A model generated the notes under the pieces. The model searched no databases, was not told the DNA's origin, and was given only the letters and a program-made list of their open reading frames with translations. A stretch of 64,000 nt of DNA from Streptomyces anulatus (GTDB taxonomy: Bacteria > Actinomycetota > Actinomycetes > Streptomycetales > Streptomycetaceae). Both the position numbers and the translations under genes were made by a program. The DNA lies in assembly GCF_014650675.1 (NCBI RefSeq), contig NZ_BMVK01000020.1, positions 1-64,000 of the forward strand. Direction: 5' to 3'. This document shows, piece by piece, positions 32,446 to 41,395 of this stretch (the first letter of the stretch is position 1; each line of letters begins with the position of its first letter).

Positions 32446-32492
32446 GCCCGGGCGATGGTGGAGGCCCGGAAGCGGAAGGGCGGTCGGCAGAG

Positions 32493-32879
32493 GTGAGCGA
32501 CAGCGAACCCGTACGCGTACGCAGGGTCTACGAACAACCGGAGGACGGCGACGGCACCCGGGTCCTCGTCGACCGGCTCTGGCCCCGGGCCGTCTCCAAG
32601 GAGCGGGCCGCGATCGACGTATGGCTGAAGGACGTCACCCCCTCGGACGAACTGCGCTCCTGGTACCACCAGGACCGCTCCGGCGCGCGCCACGACGTCT
32701 TCGTCGAGCGCTACCGCACCGAACTGGACGATCCGGCGCACACGGAGGCCGTCGAGCGGCTCGTCGGCCTGGTGCGCGAGGGCGGTCCCGTCACGCTGAT
32801 CACCGCCGTCAAGGACCTGGCCGACAGCCATGTCCCGGTCCTGGTCGACCACCTGAAGCATGTGATGAAACGTACATAG
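32493..32879 (+). CDS. DUF488 (YeaO-like) protein
   Basis: The 128-residue protein has the DUF488 signature RVLVDRLWPRAVSKERAAID followed by WLKDVTPSDELRSWYHQD and VTLITAVKDLADSHVPVL. The function is unknown; other DUF488 families have been linked to metal or stress biology, without proof. The GTG at 32493 follows GGCAGAG. It sits between nnr and alr. Confidence 0.88.
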   Translation: MSDSEPVRVRRVYEQPEDGDGTRVLVDRLWPRAVSKERAAIDVWLKDVTPSDELRSWYHQDRSGARHDVFVERYRTELDDPAHTEAVERLVGLVREGGPVTLITAVKDLADSHVPVLVDHLKHVMKRT

Positions 32880-32926
32880 GGCCGGATATCGGCGTGCACT
32901 GCCGGGGAGGCGACCGACGCCTCTGA

Positions 32927-32932
32927 GAGACT
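32927..32932 (+). promoter_or_regulatory. Candidate -10 box of a leaderless alr mRNA
   Basis: GAGACT, a common Streptomyces -10 variant, lies 7 nt before the alr ATG and no ribosome site intervenes. The -35 region is not clear. Confidence 0.3.
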
Positions 32933-32939
32933 GGGCGCG

Positions 32940-34109
32940 ATGAACGAGACAGCGTCCCTGAGAGCCCGTGCCGAGATCGACCTCGCCGCGCTGCGCGCCA
33001 ACGTGCGCGTCCTGCGCGAGCGTGCGGCCGGGGCACAGCTCATGGCCGTGGTGAAGTCCGACGGTTACGGGCACGGGGCCGTGCCCTGCGCGCGGGCCGC
33101 CCGCGAGGCCGGGGCCGCCTGGCTGGGCACCGCGACCCCGCACGAGGCCCTCGCCCTGCGCGCGGCCGGAATCGACGGCCGGATCATGTGCTGGCTGTGG
33201 ACGCCCGGGGGCCCCTGGCGCGAGGCGATCGACGCCGACATCGACGTATCGGTCAGCGGCATGTGGGCGCTGCGCGAGGTCGTCGCGGCCGCCGACGGGG
33301 CCGGCCGCCCGGCCAGGATCCAGCTCAAGGCCGACACCGGCCTCGGCCGGAGCGGCTGTCAGCCCGCCGACTGGCCCGAGCTGGTCACCGAGGCGCTGGC
33401 CGCCGAGCGGGCCGGACGGGTGAAGGTCACCGGCCTCTGGTCGCACTTCGCCTGCGCCGACGAGCCCGGCCACCCCTCGATCGCCGCCCAGCTCGGCGTG
33501 TACCGCGACATGGTGGCGTACGCCGAGAAGGAGGGCGTGGAGCCCGAGGTGCGGCACATGGCCAACTCCCCGGCCACGCTCACGATCCCCGAGGCGCACT
33601 TCGACCTCGTACGGACCGGCATCGCGATGTACGGCATCTCGCCCGCCCCCGAGCTGGGCACGCCCGCCGACTTCGGGCTGCGGCCCGTGATGACGCTCGC
33701 CGCGTCCGTCGCCCTGGTCAAGGACGCCCCGGCCGGACACGGCGTCAGCTACGGCCACCACTACACGACGTCCGCCGAGACGACCCTCGGCCTGATCCCC
33801 GTCGGCTACGCGGACGGTGTCCCGCGCCACGCGTCGGGCACGGGCCCCGTCCTGGTGGGCGGGAAGGTGCGCACGGTCGCGGGCCGGGTCGCCATGGACC
33901 AGTTCGTCGTCGACCTCGACGGCGACCGTCCGGAACCGGGCGCGGAAGCGGTGCTGTTCGGGCCGGGCGACCGGGGCGAGCCGACCGCGCAGGACTGGGC
34001 GGATGCCGCCGGCACCATCGCGTACGAGATCGTCACCCGCATCGGCGCCCGGGTGCCCCGGGTGTACGTGAACGGGACGGCCGACCTGATCGGGGGCGTG
34101 CCGAGGTGA
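32940..34109 (+). CDS. alr: Alanine racemase
   Basis: The 389-residue PLP enzyme makes D-alanine for peptidoglycan. The PLP lysine is Lys39 in MAVVKSDGYGHG, where the usual Ala-Asp-Ala after Lys reads Ser-Asp-Gly. The second catalytic residue is Tyr271 in GVSYGHHY. Other landmarks are LKADTGLGRSG, FDLVRTGIAMYGISP, GYADGVPR and VAGRVAMDQFVVD. The ATG at 32940 gives the usual length. Its stop overlaps the next gene's GTG by 4 nt, indicating coupling. Confidence 0.97.
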   Translation: MNETASLRARAEIDLAALRANVRVLRERAAGAQLMAVVKSDGYGHGAVPCARAAREAGAAWLGTATPHEALALRAAGIDGRIMCWLWTPGGPWREAIDADIDVSVSGMWALREVVAAADGAGRPARIQLKADTGLGRSGCQPADWPELVTEALAAERAGRVKVTGLWSHFACADEPGHPSIAAQLGVYRDMVAYAEKEGVEPEVRHMANSPATLTIPEAHFDLVRTGIAMYGISPAPELGTPADFGLRPVMTLAASVALVKDAPAGHGVSYGHHYTTSAETTLGLIPVGYADGVPRHASGTGPVLVGGKVRTVAGRVAMDQFVVDLDGDRPEPGAEAVLFGPGDRGEPTAQDWADAAGTIAYEIVTRIGARVPRVYVNGTADLIGGVPR

Positions 34110-35344
34110 GCGCGAGCGACGCGGGGACCGTGGTGGCCGCGACCGCCGCCGGCGCGGCAGGCTGGCGCCGGGCCGGGATCGCCGGGGCCGCCATAGGGGT
34201 GCTCGCCGCCGGCGCGGCCGCCGGGGTCGCCGTCGAGCGGCTCACCGTCGGGCGCGGCATCCGCAAGAAGGCCCGCCTCGCGCTGGACGCGACCGGGCCC
34301 TACGGCTCGCTGCGCGGCACGCCGGGCCGGGCCGTCGCCGACGACGGCACCGAGCTGTACTACGAGATCGACGAGGTGGAGGACGCTCCGGCGGCCGACG
34401 ACGGCCCCGGCGCGTCCGGCACCCGCCGCCGCCGGCTCTTCGGGCGCAAGGCCCCCGCCCCGGTCACCGTCGTCTTCAGCCACGGCTACTGCCTCGGCCA
34501 GGACTCCTGGCACTTCCAGCGGGCCGCCCTGCGCGGCCTCGTACGCGCCGTCTACTGGGACCAGCGCAGCCACGGCCGCTCCGGGCGCGGCCGGGCCCAG
34601 GCGGACGGGGTGCCGGTCGGCATCGACCAGCTCGGCCGCGACCTGAGGGCGGTCATCGACGCGGCGGCCCCCGAGGGCCCGCTGGTGCTGGTCGGGCACT
34701 CCATGGGCGGCATGACGATGATGGCGCTGGCCGACCAGTACCCGGCCCTGATCCGCGACCGGGTCGCCGCCGTCGCCCTGGTCGGCACCTCCGGCGGCAA
34801 GCTCGGCGAGGTCAGCTTCGGGCTGCCGGTGGCGGGCGTGAACGCGGTGCGCCGGGTGCTGCCCGGGGTGCTGAAGGCGCTCGGCTCGCAGACGGAGCTG
34901 GTGGAGAAGGGGCGGCGTGCCACGGCCGACCTCTTCGCCGGGCTGATCAAGCGGTATTCGTTCGGTTCGCGCGACGTGGACCCGGCGGTCGCCCGGTTCG
35001 CGGAACGGCTGATCGAGTCGACCCCGATCGATGTGGTCGCCGAGTTCTACCCGGCCTTCACCGAGCACGACAAGAGCGGCGCGCTGCCCGCGTTCCGGGA
35101 CGTGCCCGTGCTGATCCTCGCCGGGGACAAGGACCTGGTCACCCCCAGCTCGCACAGCGAGGCCATCGCGGACGTCCTGCCCGACGCCGAGCTGGTGATC
35201 GTGCCGGACGCCGGGCACCTGGTGATGCTGGAACACCCGGAGACGGTCACCGACCGGCTGGCCGACCTGCTCGTACGCAGCGGCACGGTGCCGGGCGCTA
35301 ACGTTGGCGGACATGGAAGCACCGCACAGCAGCCCGGCCGCTGA
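34106..35344 (+). CDS. Alpha/beta hydrolase with N-terminal membrane segment
   Basis: The 412-residue protein has a hydrophobic Ala/Gly segment at about residues 20-45 (AGIAGAAIGVLAAGAAAGVA), a basic stretch and a hydrolase domain. The nucleophile elbow is VGHSMGGMTM with Ser; HGYCLGQDSW supplies the oxyanion region, LILAGDKDLVTP the acid and DAGHLVMLEHP the His. An inserted loop (GASGTRRRRLFGRKAPAP) lies between strands. The substrate is unknown. The gene regularly lies between alr and tsaE in actinomycetes. The GTG at 34106 overlaps the alr stop; its end overlaps tsaE by 32 nt. Confidence 0.85.
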   Translation: MSASDAGTVVAATAAGAAGWRRAGIAGAAIGVLAAGAAAGVAVERLTVGRGIRKKARLALDATGPYGSLRGTPGRAVADDGTELYYEIDEVEDAPAADDGPGASGTRRRRLFGRKAPAPVTVVFSHGYCLGQDSWHFQRAALRGLVRAVYWDQRSHGRSGRGRAQADGVPVGIDQLGRDLRAVIDAAAPEGPLVLVGHSMGGMTMMALADQYPALIRDRVAAVALVGTSGGKLGEVSFGLPVAGVNAVRRVLPGVLKALGSQTELVEKGRRATADLFAGLIKRYSFGSRDVDPAVARFAERLIESTPIDVVAEFYPAFTEHDKSGALPAFRDVPVLILAGDKDLVTPSSHSEAIADVLPDAELVIVPDAGHLVMLEHPETVTDRLADLLVRSGTVPGANVGGHGSTAQQPGR

Positions 35345-35882
35345 GACCGCTCCGGAGACAGCGGGGACGACCGTTCCCGAGCCCGCCGGGGCCGTACCCG
35401 AGGCCGTGACGGTGACGCTCGGCGTCACCTCCCCCGAACAGATGCAGGACCTGGGCCGTCGGCTCGCCCGGGTGCTGGCCCCCGGCGACCTGGTCATGCT
35501 CACCGGGGAGCTGGGCGCCGGCAAGACGACGCTGACCCGGGGCCTCGGCGAGGGCCTCGGCGTGCGCGGCGCGGTCACCTCGCCCACCTTCGTCATCGCC
35601 CGCGTCCACCCCTCGCTGACCGGGGGCCCCGCCCTGGTCCACGTCGACGCGTACCGCCTGGGCGGCGGGCTCGACGAGATGGAGGACCTGGACCTCGACG
35701 TGTCGCTGCCGGAGTCCGTGGTGGTCGTGGAGTGGGGCGACGGCAAGGTCGAGGAGCTGGCCGACGACCGGCTGCGGGTCCTCATCGACCGGGCGACCGG
35801 CGACACCGACGACGAGCGGCGCGAGGTGACCCTGGTCGGCATCGGGACGCGCTGGGCGGGGCTGCGGGCGGACCTGGCGTAG
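35313..35882 (+). CDS. tsaE: tRNA t6A synthesis ATPase TsaE
   Basis: The 189-residue protein has the TsaE P-loop GELGAGKTTLTRGLGEGL with Lys near 71, VTSPTFVIARVHPS and HVDAYRLGGGLDEMEDLDLD, and VVVEWGDGKVEEL. TsaE cycles the TsaB-TsaD complex that places threonylcarbamoyl on A37 of ANN-decoding tRNAs. A Pro/Glu-rich N-terminal extension of about 32 residues precedes the conserved part. ATG at 35313 is chosen; a TTG 9 nt earlier is possible. Partners TsaB and TsaD lie 6.5 kb downstream beyond the kinase cluster. Confidence 0.95.
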   Translation: MEAPHSSPAAETAPETAGTTVPEPAGAVPEAVTVTLGVTSPEQMQDLGRRLARVLAPGDLVMLTGELGAGKTTLTRGLGEGLGVRGAVTSPTFVIARVHPSLTGGPALVHVDAYRLGGGLDEMEDLDLDVSLPESVVVVEWGDGKVEELADDRLRVLIDRATGDTDDERREVTLVGIGTRWAGLRADLA

Positions 35883-35979
35883 GGCGGCTCCCCGGGGCGG
35901 GCCGGGGGAGGGGGCGTCGGCGGGCGCCCGGTGGATCAGTAGTGTTGCTCCGTTCGGCACTGACCACGGGGGAACGCGC

Positions 35980-36900
35980 ATGGAACACCTACGCCACGAC
36001 GACCCTGCCCGTATCGGGCCCTACGTCCTGCTGGCGGCCCTCGACGCGCGGGACGGCGGCCGGCCCTCCCCGGACCGCCGCTACATCGCCCGCCGTGCCG
36101 ACGGGGACGGCACCGTCGTCCTGTGCCTGCCCCGCCTCCGGAGCGACGCCGGGCGCTGGTCCGCCGAGGCGCAGGGCGCGCACCGCCTCTCCTCCGTACC
36201 CGGCTTCCTGCCCGTGCACGAGACCGGCCACGATCCGTCCGGGGGGCCCTGGTACGCGGCCCCGTACGCCCCGGCCCTCCCCCTCCCCGCCGCGCTCGCG
36301 GCGCACCGCGGCCCCCTCCCGGTCGCCTTCGTGCTGGCCCTGGGCGTCGCGCTGGCCCGCTCGCTCACCGCCCTCCACGCGCTCGGAGCGGCCCACGCGG
36401 GACTCTGCCCGGCCGCGGTCCTGATCACGTCCGACGGGCCCCGGACGACCGGGTTCGGCGCGGTCCGCACGGCCGGGCCCGGCCGTGCGGCGAACTCCGG
36501 GCAGGAGCCCGCGAGCGTCGCCCCCGAACAGCTGACGGGCGGTCTTCCCCGGCCGCTGGGCGATGTGTACGCCCTCGGCACGGTCCTGGCCTACGCGAGC
36601 ACCGGCCACACCGTCCCCGAGAGCGCCGAACTGCCGCTCCCGCTGCGCGCCTCGGTCTCCGGATGCCTGGCGCGCGACCCCGCCGCCCGGCCGGACGCCG
36701 CGCGCCTGGCGGCCGAACTCGCCGCCGCCGGGGACGCCACCCGGGGGGCCGCGGGATCCACCGTGCTCGACGGCGTGTTCCCCGTGCCGCTGCCCGCGCG
36801 GGTCGCCGCCGAACTGGTCCGGCAGTCGGCCGAGGTCCTCGCCGCGGAGCTGCCCTCCCCGACGGGCGCGCCCACCGTTCCCGCCACGGCGCGGGGCTGA
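35980..36900 (+). CDS. Protein kinase-like protein lacking catalytic residues (pseudokinase)
   Basis: The 306-residue protein aligns with the bacterial Ser/Thr kinase fold: IGPYVLLAAL, TALHALGAAHAGLCPAAVLI where HRDLKPxNxxL is expected, TTGFGAVRTAG where DFG is expected, and VAPEQLTGGLPRPLGDVYAL for the APE and F-helix region. The strand-3 Lys region reads VVLCLPRL, without the VxxK Lys. Lys, catalytic Asp and metal-binding Asp are all absent, so phosphotransfer is unlikely. It may scaffold or regulate the true kinases downstream. GGGGGAAC precedes the ATG. The next kinase GTG starts 5 nt after its stop. Confidence 0.78.
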   Translation: MEHLRHDDPARIGPYVLLAALDARDGGRPSPDRRYIARRADGDGTVVLCLPRLRSDAGRWSAEAQGAHRLSSVPGFLPVHETGHDPSGGPWYAAPYAPALPLPAALAAHRGPLPVAFVLALGVALARSLTALHALGAAHAGLCPAAVLITSDGPRTTGFGAVRTAGPGRAANSGQEPASVAPEQLTGGLPRPLGDVYALGTVLAYASTGHTVPESAELPLPLRASVSGCLARDPAARPDAARLAAELAAAGDATRGAAGSTVLDGVFPVPLPARVAAELVRQSAEVLAAELPSPTGAPTVPATARG

Positions 36901-36905
36901 TCGCC

Positions 36906-39086
36906 GTGTTCCTGGCACTCACCCACGAAGACCCTCGGCAGCTGGGCGGCTACCGACCGCTGGCCCGCCTGGGCAGCGGCGGCATGGGCACCGTCTACCT
37001 GGCCCGCTCCGGCGGCGGGCGCGTCGTCGCCCTCAAGACCATGCACGCCAGGATCGCCTCCGATCCCGTCTTCCGTACCCGCTTCCGGCTGGAGACCGAG
37101 GCCGCCCGGGTGATCGGCCCGGTGCACGGCGCCCGGGTCTTCGACGCCGATCCCGCCGCCGAAACCCCCTGGCTGGCCACGGAGTACGTCCTGGGGCCGA
37201 CGCTCGACGAGGCGGTGGAGCTGACGGGCCCCCTCCCGGAGACCGCCGTACGGGCCCTGGGCGCCCGGCTGTGCGCCGCCCTCACCCAGCTCCACCGCTC
37301 CGGAGTGGTCCACCGCGACCTCAAACCGTCCAACATCATGCTCACGGCCGACGGCCCCAAGGTCATCGACTTCGGGATCGCCCGCGCCCTCGGCGACGAC
37401 CGGCTGACCCGTACCGGGGCGGCGGCCGGCACGCCCGCGTACATGTCCCCCGAGCAGGCCACCGGACAGGAACACACCTCCGCCGGGGACGTGTTCGCCC
37501 TGGCCGCCGTGCTCACCCTGGCGGCGGCCGGCCACGGCCCGTTCGGCTCCGGGCAGGCGGCGGACCTCCTGTACCGCGTCCGCTACGCGGAACCCGACCT
37601 CACCGGCGTACCGGCGGGTCTGCTCCCGGCGCTGTCGCGCTGCCTGGCCAAGGACGCGGCTGAGCGGCCGCCCGTCGAGCAGCTCGCGGCCGAACTCGCC
37701 CCGCCGGCGGGGGACTTCGCGGAGCAGCTGCCCGCCGTCCTGCTGATGGAGACCGTGCGCCGGTCGGCGGCGGTCTGGTCCGTGACGCCGCACCGCCTCC
37801 CGCCGCCCGCGGACCGCCCGGAGGACGTGGCCGCCCGCGGGGCCACCGCGCCGGCCGCGCCGTCCCGCCGCCGGCTGCTCGCCCTGGGCGGCGGCTCCCT
37901 GCTCGGCGCGGCGGCGCTCGCGGCGGGCGTCCACTACTGGCCCGGGAAGGACGCTTCCACCGGGAAGAGTCCGGGGCCCGGCAAGGGACCGGCCTGGGAC
38001 ATGCGATGGCAGGCGCAGGCCGACTACGGCATCGATCCGCAGGTGCCGTCCGCGCCGCACCTGCTGGAGAACCTGGTCGTGATCGCGAAGGACGCGAATT
38101 TCCTCCAGGCCCTGGACCCGAAGTCCGGCAAGCCCCGGTGGGAGGACCAGGACCTGCACCAGTTCCCGCAGAGTGCCACGGACGGCCGGCGCCTCCTCGC
38201 GATCGAGTACCCCTTCGAGGAGACCGATCCGCTCGTGGTCCGCACGGTGAACCTCACCGACGGCAAGTTCGGCGAGCGCGTCGGCGACCTCCCGGACCTC
38301 CAGGGCAGGCACCGGCAGAACCAACTGCTCGGCGTCGCGGGCGGGACGCTGTACGTGGTGGGGGGCGACGGGCCGGTATCGCCCTCGGCGTTCCGCAAGG
38401 ACCAGTCGTGGTCGCTGGTGGCCCTCGGCCTGGACACCGGGCGTCCGCGCTGGACCGTGCCCCTGCCCGCGCGCCCCGACGGATCCACGCGGCTGCACTT
38501 CCTGACGGCCGAGGTCCGGGGCGCGTACCTGGTCCTGGTGCAGCAGGCGGCCGACGGGGGCCTCACCCTGTCCGTCCGTGACACCGGGACCGGGCGGCTG
38601 CTGTGGGACCGGCCGCTCGGCGGGAAGCAACCCCCCTTCGTCCGGGCCCGGTTCGCGGTGGACGACCGGCATGTCTACACGACGTCGGACGGGCTGGCCG
38701 CCTGGCGGCTCGGCGACGGCGCGCGGGCCTGGCGGTTCGACCGGGGACAGCCGGGGGCCGGCCAGAGCCCGCCCACGGTGGCCGACGACGTGGTGTACGT
38801 GGCGGAGCAGGGCCGAGGGGTCCTCGCGGTGGGGGCGCGGGACGGGGCCCTGCGCTGGGCGGAGAAGGGCCGGACCGACACCCGGATCGCCCTCGCCGTG
38901 GAGCCGGCCGTCGGCCCCGAGCACCTGTACAGCGCCTCCACGTCGGGGCTGGTCGCCACCCGCCGGAGCGACGGCAGGTCCTCCCGGCCCTTCAAGGCGG
39001 CGGCCGGCCGGTACTTCCCCCATCAGCGGGCGGGGCTGCTCGTCGCCCTGGGCGACGCGTACGCGGCCGGTTTCCCCCTGCTCTGA
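36906..39086 (+). CDS. Membrane Ser/Thr kinase with extracellular PQQ-type beta-propeller (A)
   Basis: The 726-residue protein starts with an intact kinase domain: glycine loop LGSGGMGTVYLARS, Lys44 in VVALKTM, HRDLKPSN with Asp138, DFG at 155-157 and YMSPEQ. A membrane helix at about 324-345 (RLLALGGGSLLGAAALAAGV) leads to a propeller outside with WD-like PQQ strands (PKSGKPRWEDQDLH, DTGRPRWTVPLPA, DTGTGRLLWDRPLGG, RDGALRWAEKG). Such receptors sense an external ligand and phosphorylate cytosolic targets. The GTG at 36906 lies close behind the pseudokinase stop, so the pair is likely cotranscribed. A run of ten C at 39120-39129 follows the gene. Confidence 0.92.
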   Translation: MFLALTHEDPRQLGGYRPLARLGSGGMGTVYLARSGGGRVVALKTMHARIASDPVFRTRFRLETEAARVIGPVHGARVFDADPAAETPWLATEYVLGPTLDEAVELTGPLPETAVRALGARLCAALTQLHRSGVVHRDLKPSNIMLTADGPKVIDFGIARALGDDRLTRTGAAAGTPAYMSPEQATGQEHTSAGDVFALAAVLTLAAAGHGPFGSGQAADLLYRVRYAEPDLTGVPAGLLPALSRCLAKDAAERPPVEQLAAELAPPAGDFAEQLPAVLLMETVRRSAAVWSVTPHRLPPPADRPEDVAARGATAPAAPSRRRLLALGGGSLLGAAALAAGVHYWPGKDASTGKSPGPGKGPAWDMRWQAQADYGIDPQVPSAPHLLENLVVIAKDANFLQALDPKSGKPRWEDQDLHQFPQSATDGRRLLAIEYPFEETDPLVVRTVNLTDGKFGERVGDLPDLQGRHRQNQLLGVAGGTLYVVGGDGPVSPSAFRKDQSWSLVALGLDTGRPRWTVPLPARPDGSTRLHFLTAEVRGAYLVLVQQAADGGLTLSVRDTGTGRLLWDRPLGGKQPPFVRARFAVDDRHVYTTSDGLAAWRLGDGARAWRFDRGQPGAGQSPPTVADDVVYVAEQGRGVLAVGARDGALRWAEKGRTDTRIALAVEPAVGPEHLYSASTSGLVATRRSDGRSSRPFKAAAGRYFPHQRAGLLVALGDAYAAGFPLL

Positions 39087-39119
39087 TCCGCCCTCCCGTC
39101 CGCCCTCCCGTCCCTCCCG

Positions 39120-39129
39120 CCCCCCCCCC
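39120..39129 (+). repeat. Run of ten cytosines in the gap between the two kinase genes
   Basis: The 84-nt gap after kinase A is a CCGCCCTCCCGT-type repeat ending in C10. Such homopolymers are prone to slippage or sequencing error. No coding frame crosses it. Confidence 0.6.
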
Positions 39130-39170
39130 ACGTAACGACCGCACCGACCGCACGAGAGGCACCGCTGCAC

Positions 39171-41258
39171 ATGCACCCCCTGGAATCCGGCGATCCGATC
39201 AGCCTCGGTCCCTACCACCTGCGCGGCGTCCTGGGCGAGGGCGGCATGGGCCGGGTGTACGTGGGCCAGGACGGACAGGGGCGGGCCGCCGCCGTGAAGG
39301 TCCTGCACGCCCACCTCACCCACGATCCGGGCCTGACGCAGCGCTTCGTCCGCGAGGCGCAGATGGCCCGGGCCGTCACGGGTGACGGCGTCGCGCGGGT
39401 GCTGGACGCCCGGACGGACGGCGGCCGCCCCTGGATCGCCAGCGAGTTCCTGATCGGCCCCACCCTCGACGAGGCGGTCCGGGACCACGGGCCGCTCGAC
39501 GAGCCCGTGGTGCGGGTCCTCGCCGTGGCGCTGGCCCGCGCGCTGCGGGACGTCCACGCCGCCGGGCTGGTGCACCGCGACCTGAAGCCGTCCAACATCG
39601 TGCTGACCTCCTCGGGTCCCCGGATCATCGACTTCGGCATCGCCCGGCCCGAGCACGGGCTGACCCTGACCACCACCGGCCAGATCCCGGTCACCCCCGG
39701 CTACGGCGCGCCCGAGCAGGCGCTCGGCCGGCGGGTGGGCCCGGCGGCGGACCTCTTCTCGCTGGGCGCCGTGCTGGTGTACGCGTCGAGCGGGCAGCGG
39801 GCGTACGAGGGGGCGCACGTCGCCGCGGTGCAGTACGAGGTCGTCCACGGCGAGCCGAGGCTGCACGCGGTCCCCGACGCGCTGCGGCCCCTGATCGCTC
39901 CGCTGCTGGCCAAGGATCCCGCGCACCGGCCCACCCCGGAGCAGTTGATCCCGGCGTTCGACCCGCCGCGCGGAGCGGGCCGGGTCTGGCGGAAGGGGCC
40001 CATCGCCCGGGACGTCACGGAGCGCGAGCGGAGCCTCGGTCTCCTGACCACGCTGCCCGCGGGGGCGTCCGGGAAGCCCGTGACGCGTCGCCGGGTGCTG
40101 ACCGCGCTGGCCGTCGGCGGGGTGGTGGCGGCCGGGGGCGGCGGCGCCGTGTGGTGGCGTGGCCGGCCGGCCGATCCGTTCGACATACCGCCCGCGGTGG
40201 CGACGCCGAAGGCCCGCCCGTACTCCGCCGAGCGGGGCGACTACGTCCATGGGCAGACCCCCGAACCGCTGTGGACCGTCGAGTCGGCCATGGACGAGCA
40301 GAGCCCGGCGCCGCTGCCGATACGCGACGTCATCGTGGTGGGAGCGCCGGGCGGCGGTCTGGTGGCGCGCAGGGTCGTGGATGGTTCGGTGGCCTGGAAG
40401 GCGCAGGAGCCCGTGGCCGTCCGGCGGTACGCCTCGCTCTCGGACCGGCTGGTGGCCGCGGCCGACGGCGACGGTGTGCTGCGCACCTTCGTGGCGTCGA
40501 CGGGCGAACCCAAGTGGACGGCCGACGACGCGGAGGCGGCCACCGTCCTGGCGGCGGACGAGGAAGCGGTTTACGTGGTCACCGGGGGCGGCCGGGTCCG
40601 GAGCGTCGGCCGGTCGGACGGCCGGGTGCGCTGGACCGCCGACCCCGGCATCGAGGTGACCGGCGAGTCCGGCTCACGCGGGGCGCTCGCCGCCGGACGC
40701 CTGGTGGTGACCGGCAGCCACGACGTGGTGGCGCTGGCCACGGGGGACGGCCGGGTGGTGTGGACGCTCCGCGACCAGGCGGAGGGGCGCCCGGGCCTGG
40801 CGGTCGACGGGGACACCGCCGTCGTGACCGGACACCGGCTGGTCGCCCTCGACGCCGGAAGCGGCAAGGAGCGCTGGGAGCAGGCGCCGAAGCCGAAGGA
40901 GGGCGTGGACATCACGGCGTACTGGGGGCCGCCGACCATCGCGGGGCCGTATGTGTACGCGGCCCTCGTCGGCACGCCGCGACGGCGGACGCTGGCCGAC
41001 GGCAAGCCGACCGACTGGGCCAGCGAGGGGCTGTTCCAGTGCGACGCGCCCAGCCCGCTCGTCGTGCACGGCGACGGACTCTGGTCGGTGGCGGTCGACC
41101 GGGACAAGGGCGGAGTGAACGTCCTGGACGTGGTCGAGCAGCGTCAGCCCTGGGTGTTCCGGCTGATCGACCACCCCGACCGGTACTGGCTGACGGCCGA
41201 CGGCGGACGGGTCTTCCTCACGGACGGCGCCTCGCTCAGCGCGCTGCCCGTCTTCTGA
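39171..41258 (+). CDS. Membrane Ser/Thr kinase with extracellular PQQ-type beta-propeller (B)
   Basis: The 695-residue protein is a second copy of the same design: LGEGGMGRVYVGQD, Lys43 in AAVKVLH, HRDLKPSN with Asp137, DFG at 154-156 and YGAPEQALGRRV. A membrane helix lies near 306-330 (RRRVLTALAVGGVVAAGGGG). The outside domain has PQQ-like strands (VDGSVAWKAQEP, ATGDGRVVWTLRD, DAGSGKERWEQAPK). The kinase part is similar to copy A, suggesting a duplication. The ATG at 39171 follows an AGAGGCACCGCTGCAC context. No terminator was recognised after it. Confidence 0.92.
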   Translation: MHPLESGDPISLGPYHLRGVLGEGGMGRVYVGQDGQGRAAAVKVLHAHLTHDPGLTQRFVREAQMARAVTGDGVARVLDARTDGGRPWIASEFLIGPTLDEAVRDHGPLDEPVVRVLAVALARALRDVHAAGLVHRDLKPSNIVLTSSGPRIIDFGIARPEHGLTLTTTGQIPVTPGYGAPEQALGRRVGPAADLFSLGAVLVYASSGQRAYEGAHVAAVQYEVVHGEPRLHAVPDALRPLIAPLLAKDPAHRPTPEQLIPAFDPPRGAGRVWRKGPIARDVTERERSLGLLTTLPAGASGKPVTRRRVLTALAVGGVVAAGGGGAVWWRGRPADPFDIPPAVATPKARPYSAERGDYVHGQTPEPLWTVESAMDEQSPAPLPIRDVIVVGAPGGGLVARRVVDGSVAWKAQEPVAVRRYASLSDRLVAAADGDGVLRTFVASTGEPKWTADDAEAATVLAADEEAVYVVTGGGRVRSVGRSDGRVRWTADPGIEVTGESGSRGALAAGRLVVTGSHDVVALATGDGRVVWTLRDQAEGRPGLAVDGDTAVVTGHRLVALDAGSGKERWEQAPKPKEGVDITAYWGPPTIAGPYVYAALVGTPRRRTLADGKPTDWASEGLFQCDAPSPLVVHGDGLWSVAVDRDKGGVNVLDVVEQRQPWVFRLIDHPDRYWLTADGGRVFLTDGASLSALPVF

Positions 41259-41343
41259 CAGCGCCCTTCACGAGACCTTCCCGACAGTGCGTCGGTAAAC
41301 TGTTGCGCGGGGGGCCGTGGTCGTGGTCACATGGGTACGAGAC

Positions 41344-41365
41344 GTGGTTAGGTCTACCTAACCAC
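41344..41365. promoter_or_regulatory. Perfect palindrome before a 65-residue gene, iron-box-like
   Basis: GTGGTTAGGT (41344-41353) and ACCTAACCAC (41356-41365) are perfect inverted arms separated by CT. TTAGG and CCTAA arms recall the 19-bp DmdR/IdeR iron box, matching it at 13 of 19 positions in one register, but the centre spacing is shorter. It lies 30 nt before the ATG at 41396 and could be an operator or a small RNA hairpin. Confidence 0.55.
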
Positions 41366-41395
41366 GCCCTCCATCGGAGCACCAAGGAGGCATCC

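Noticed and set aside
36591..40250. Minus-strand frame of over 1200 codons opposite the kinases
   Set aside because: It is an artefact of GC bias; the kinase motifs HRDLKPSN and DFG lie on the plus strand in the proper frames.
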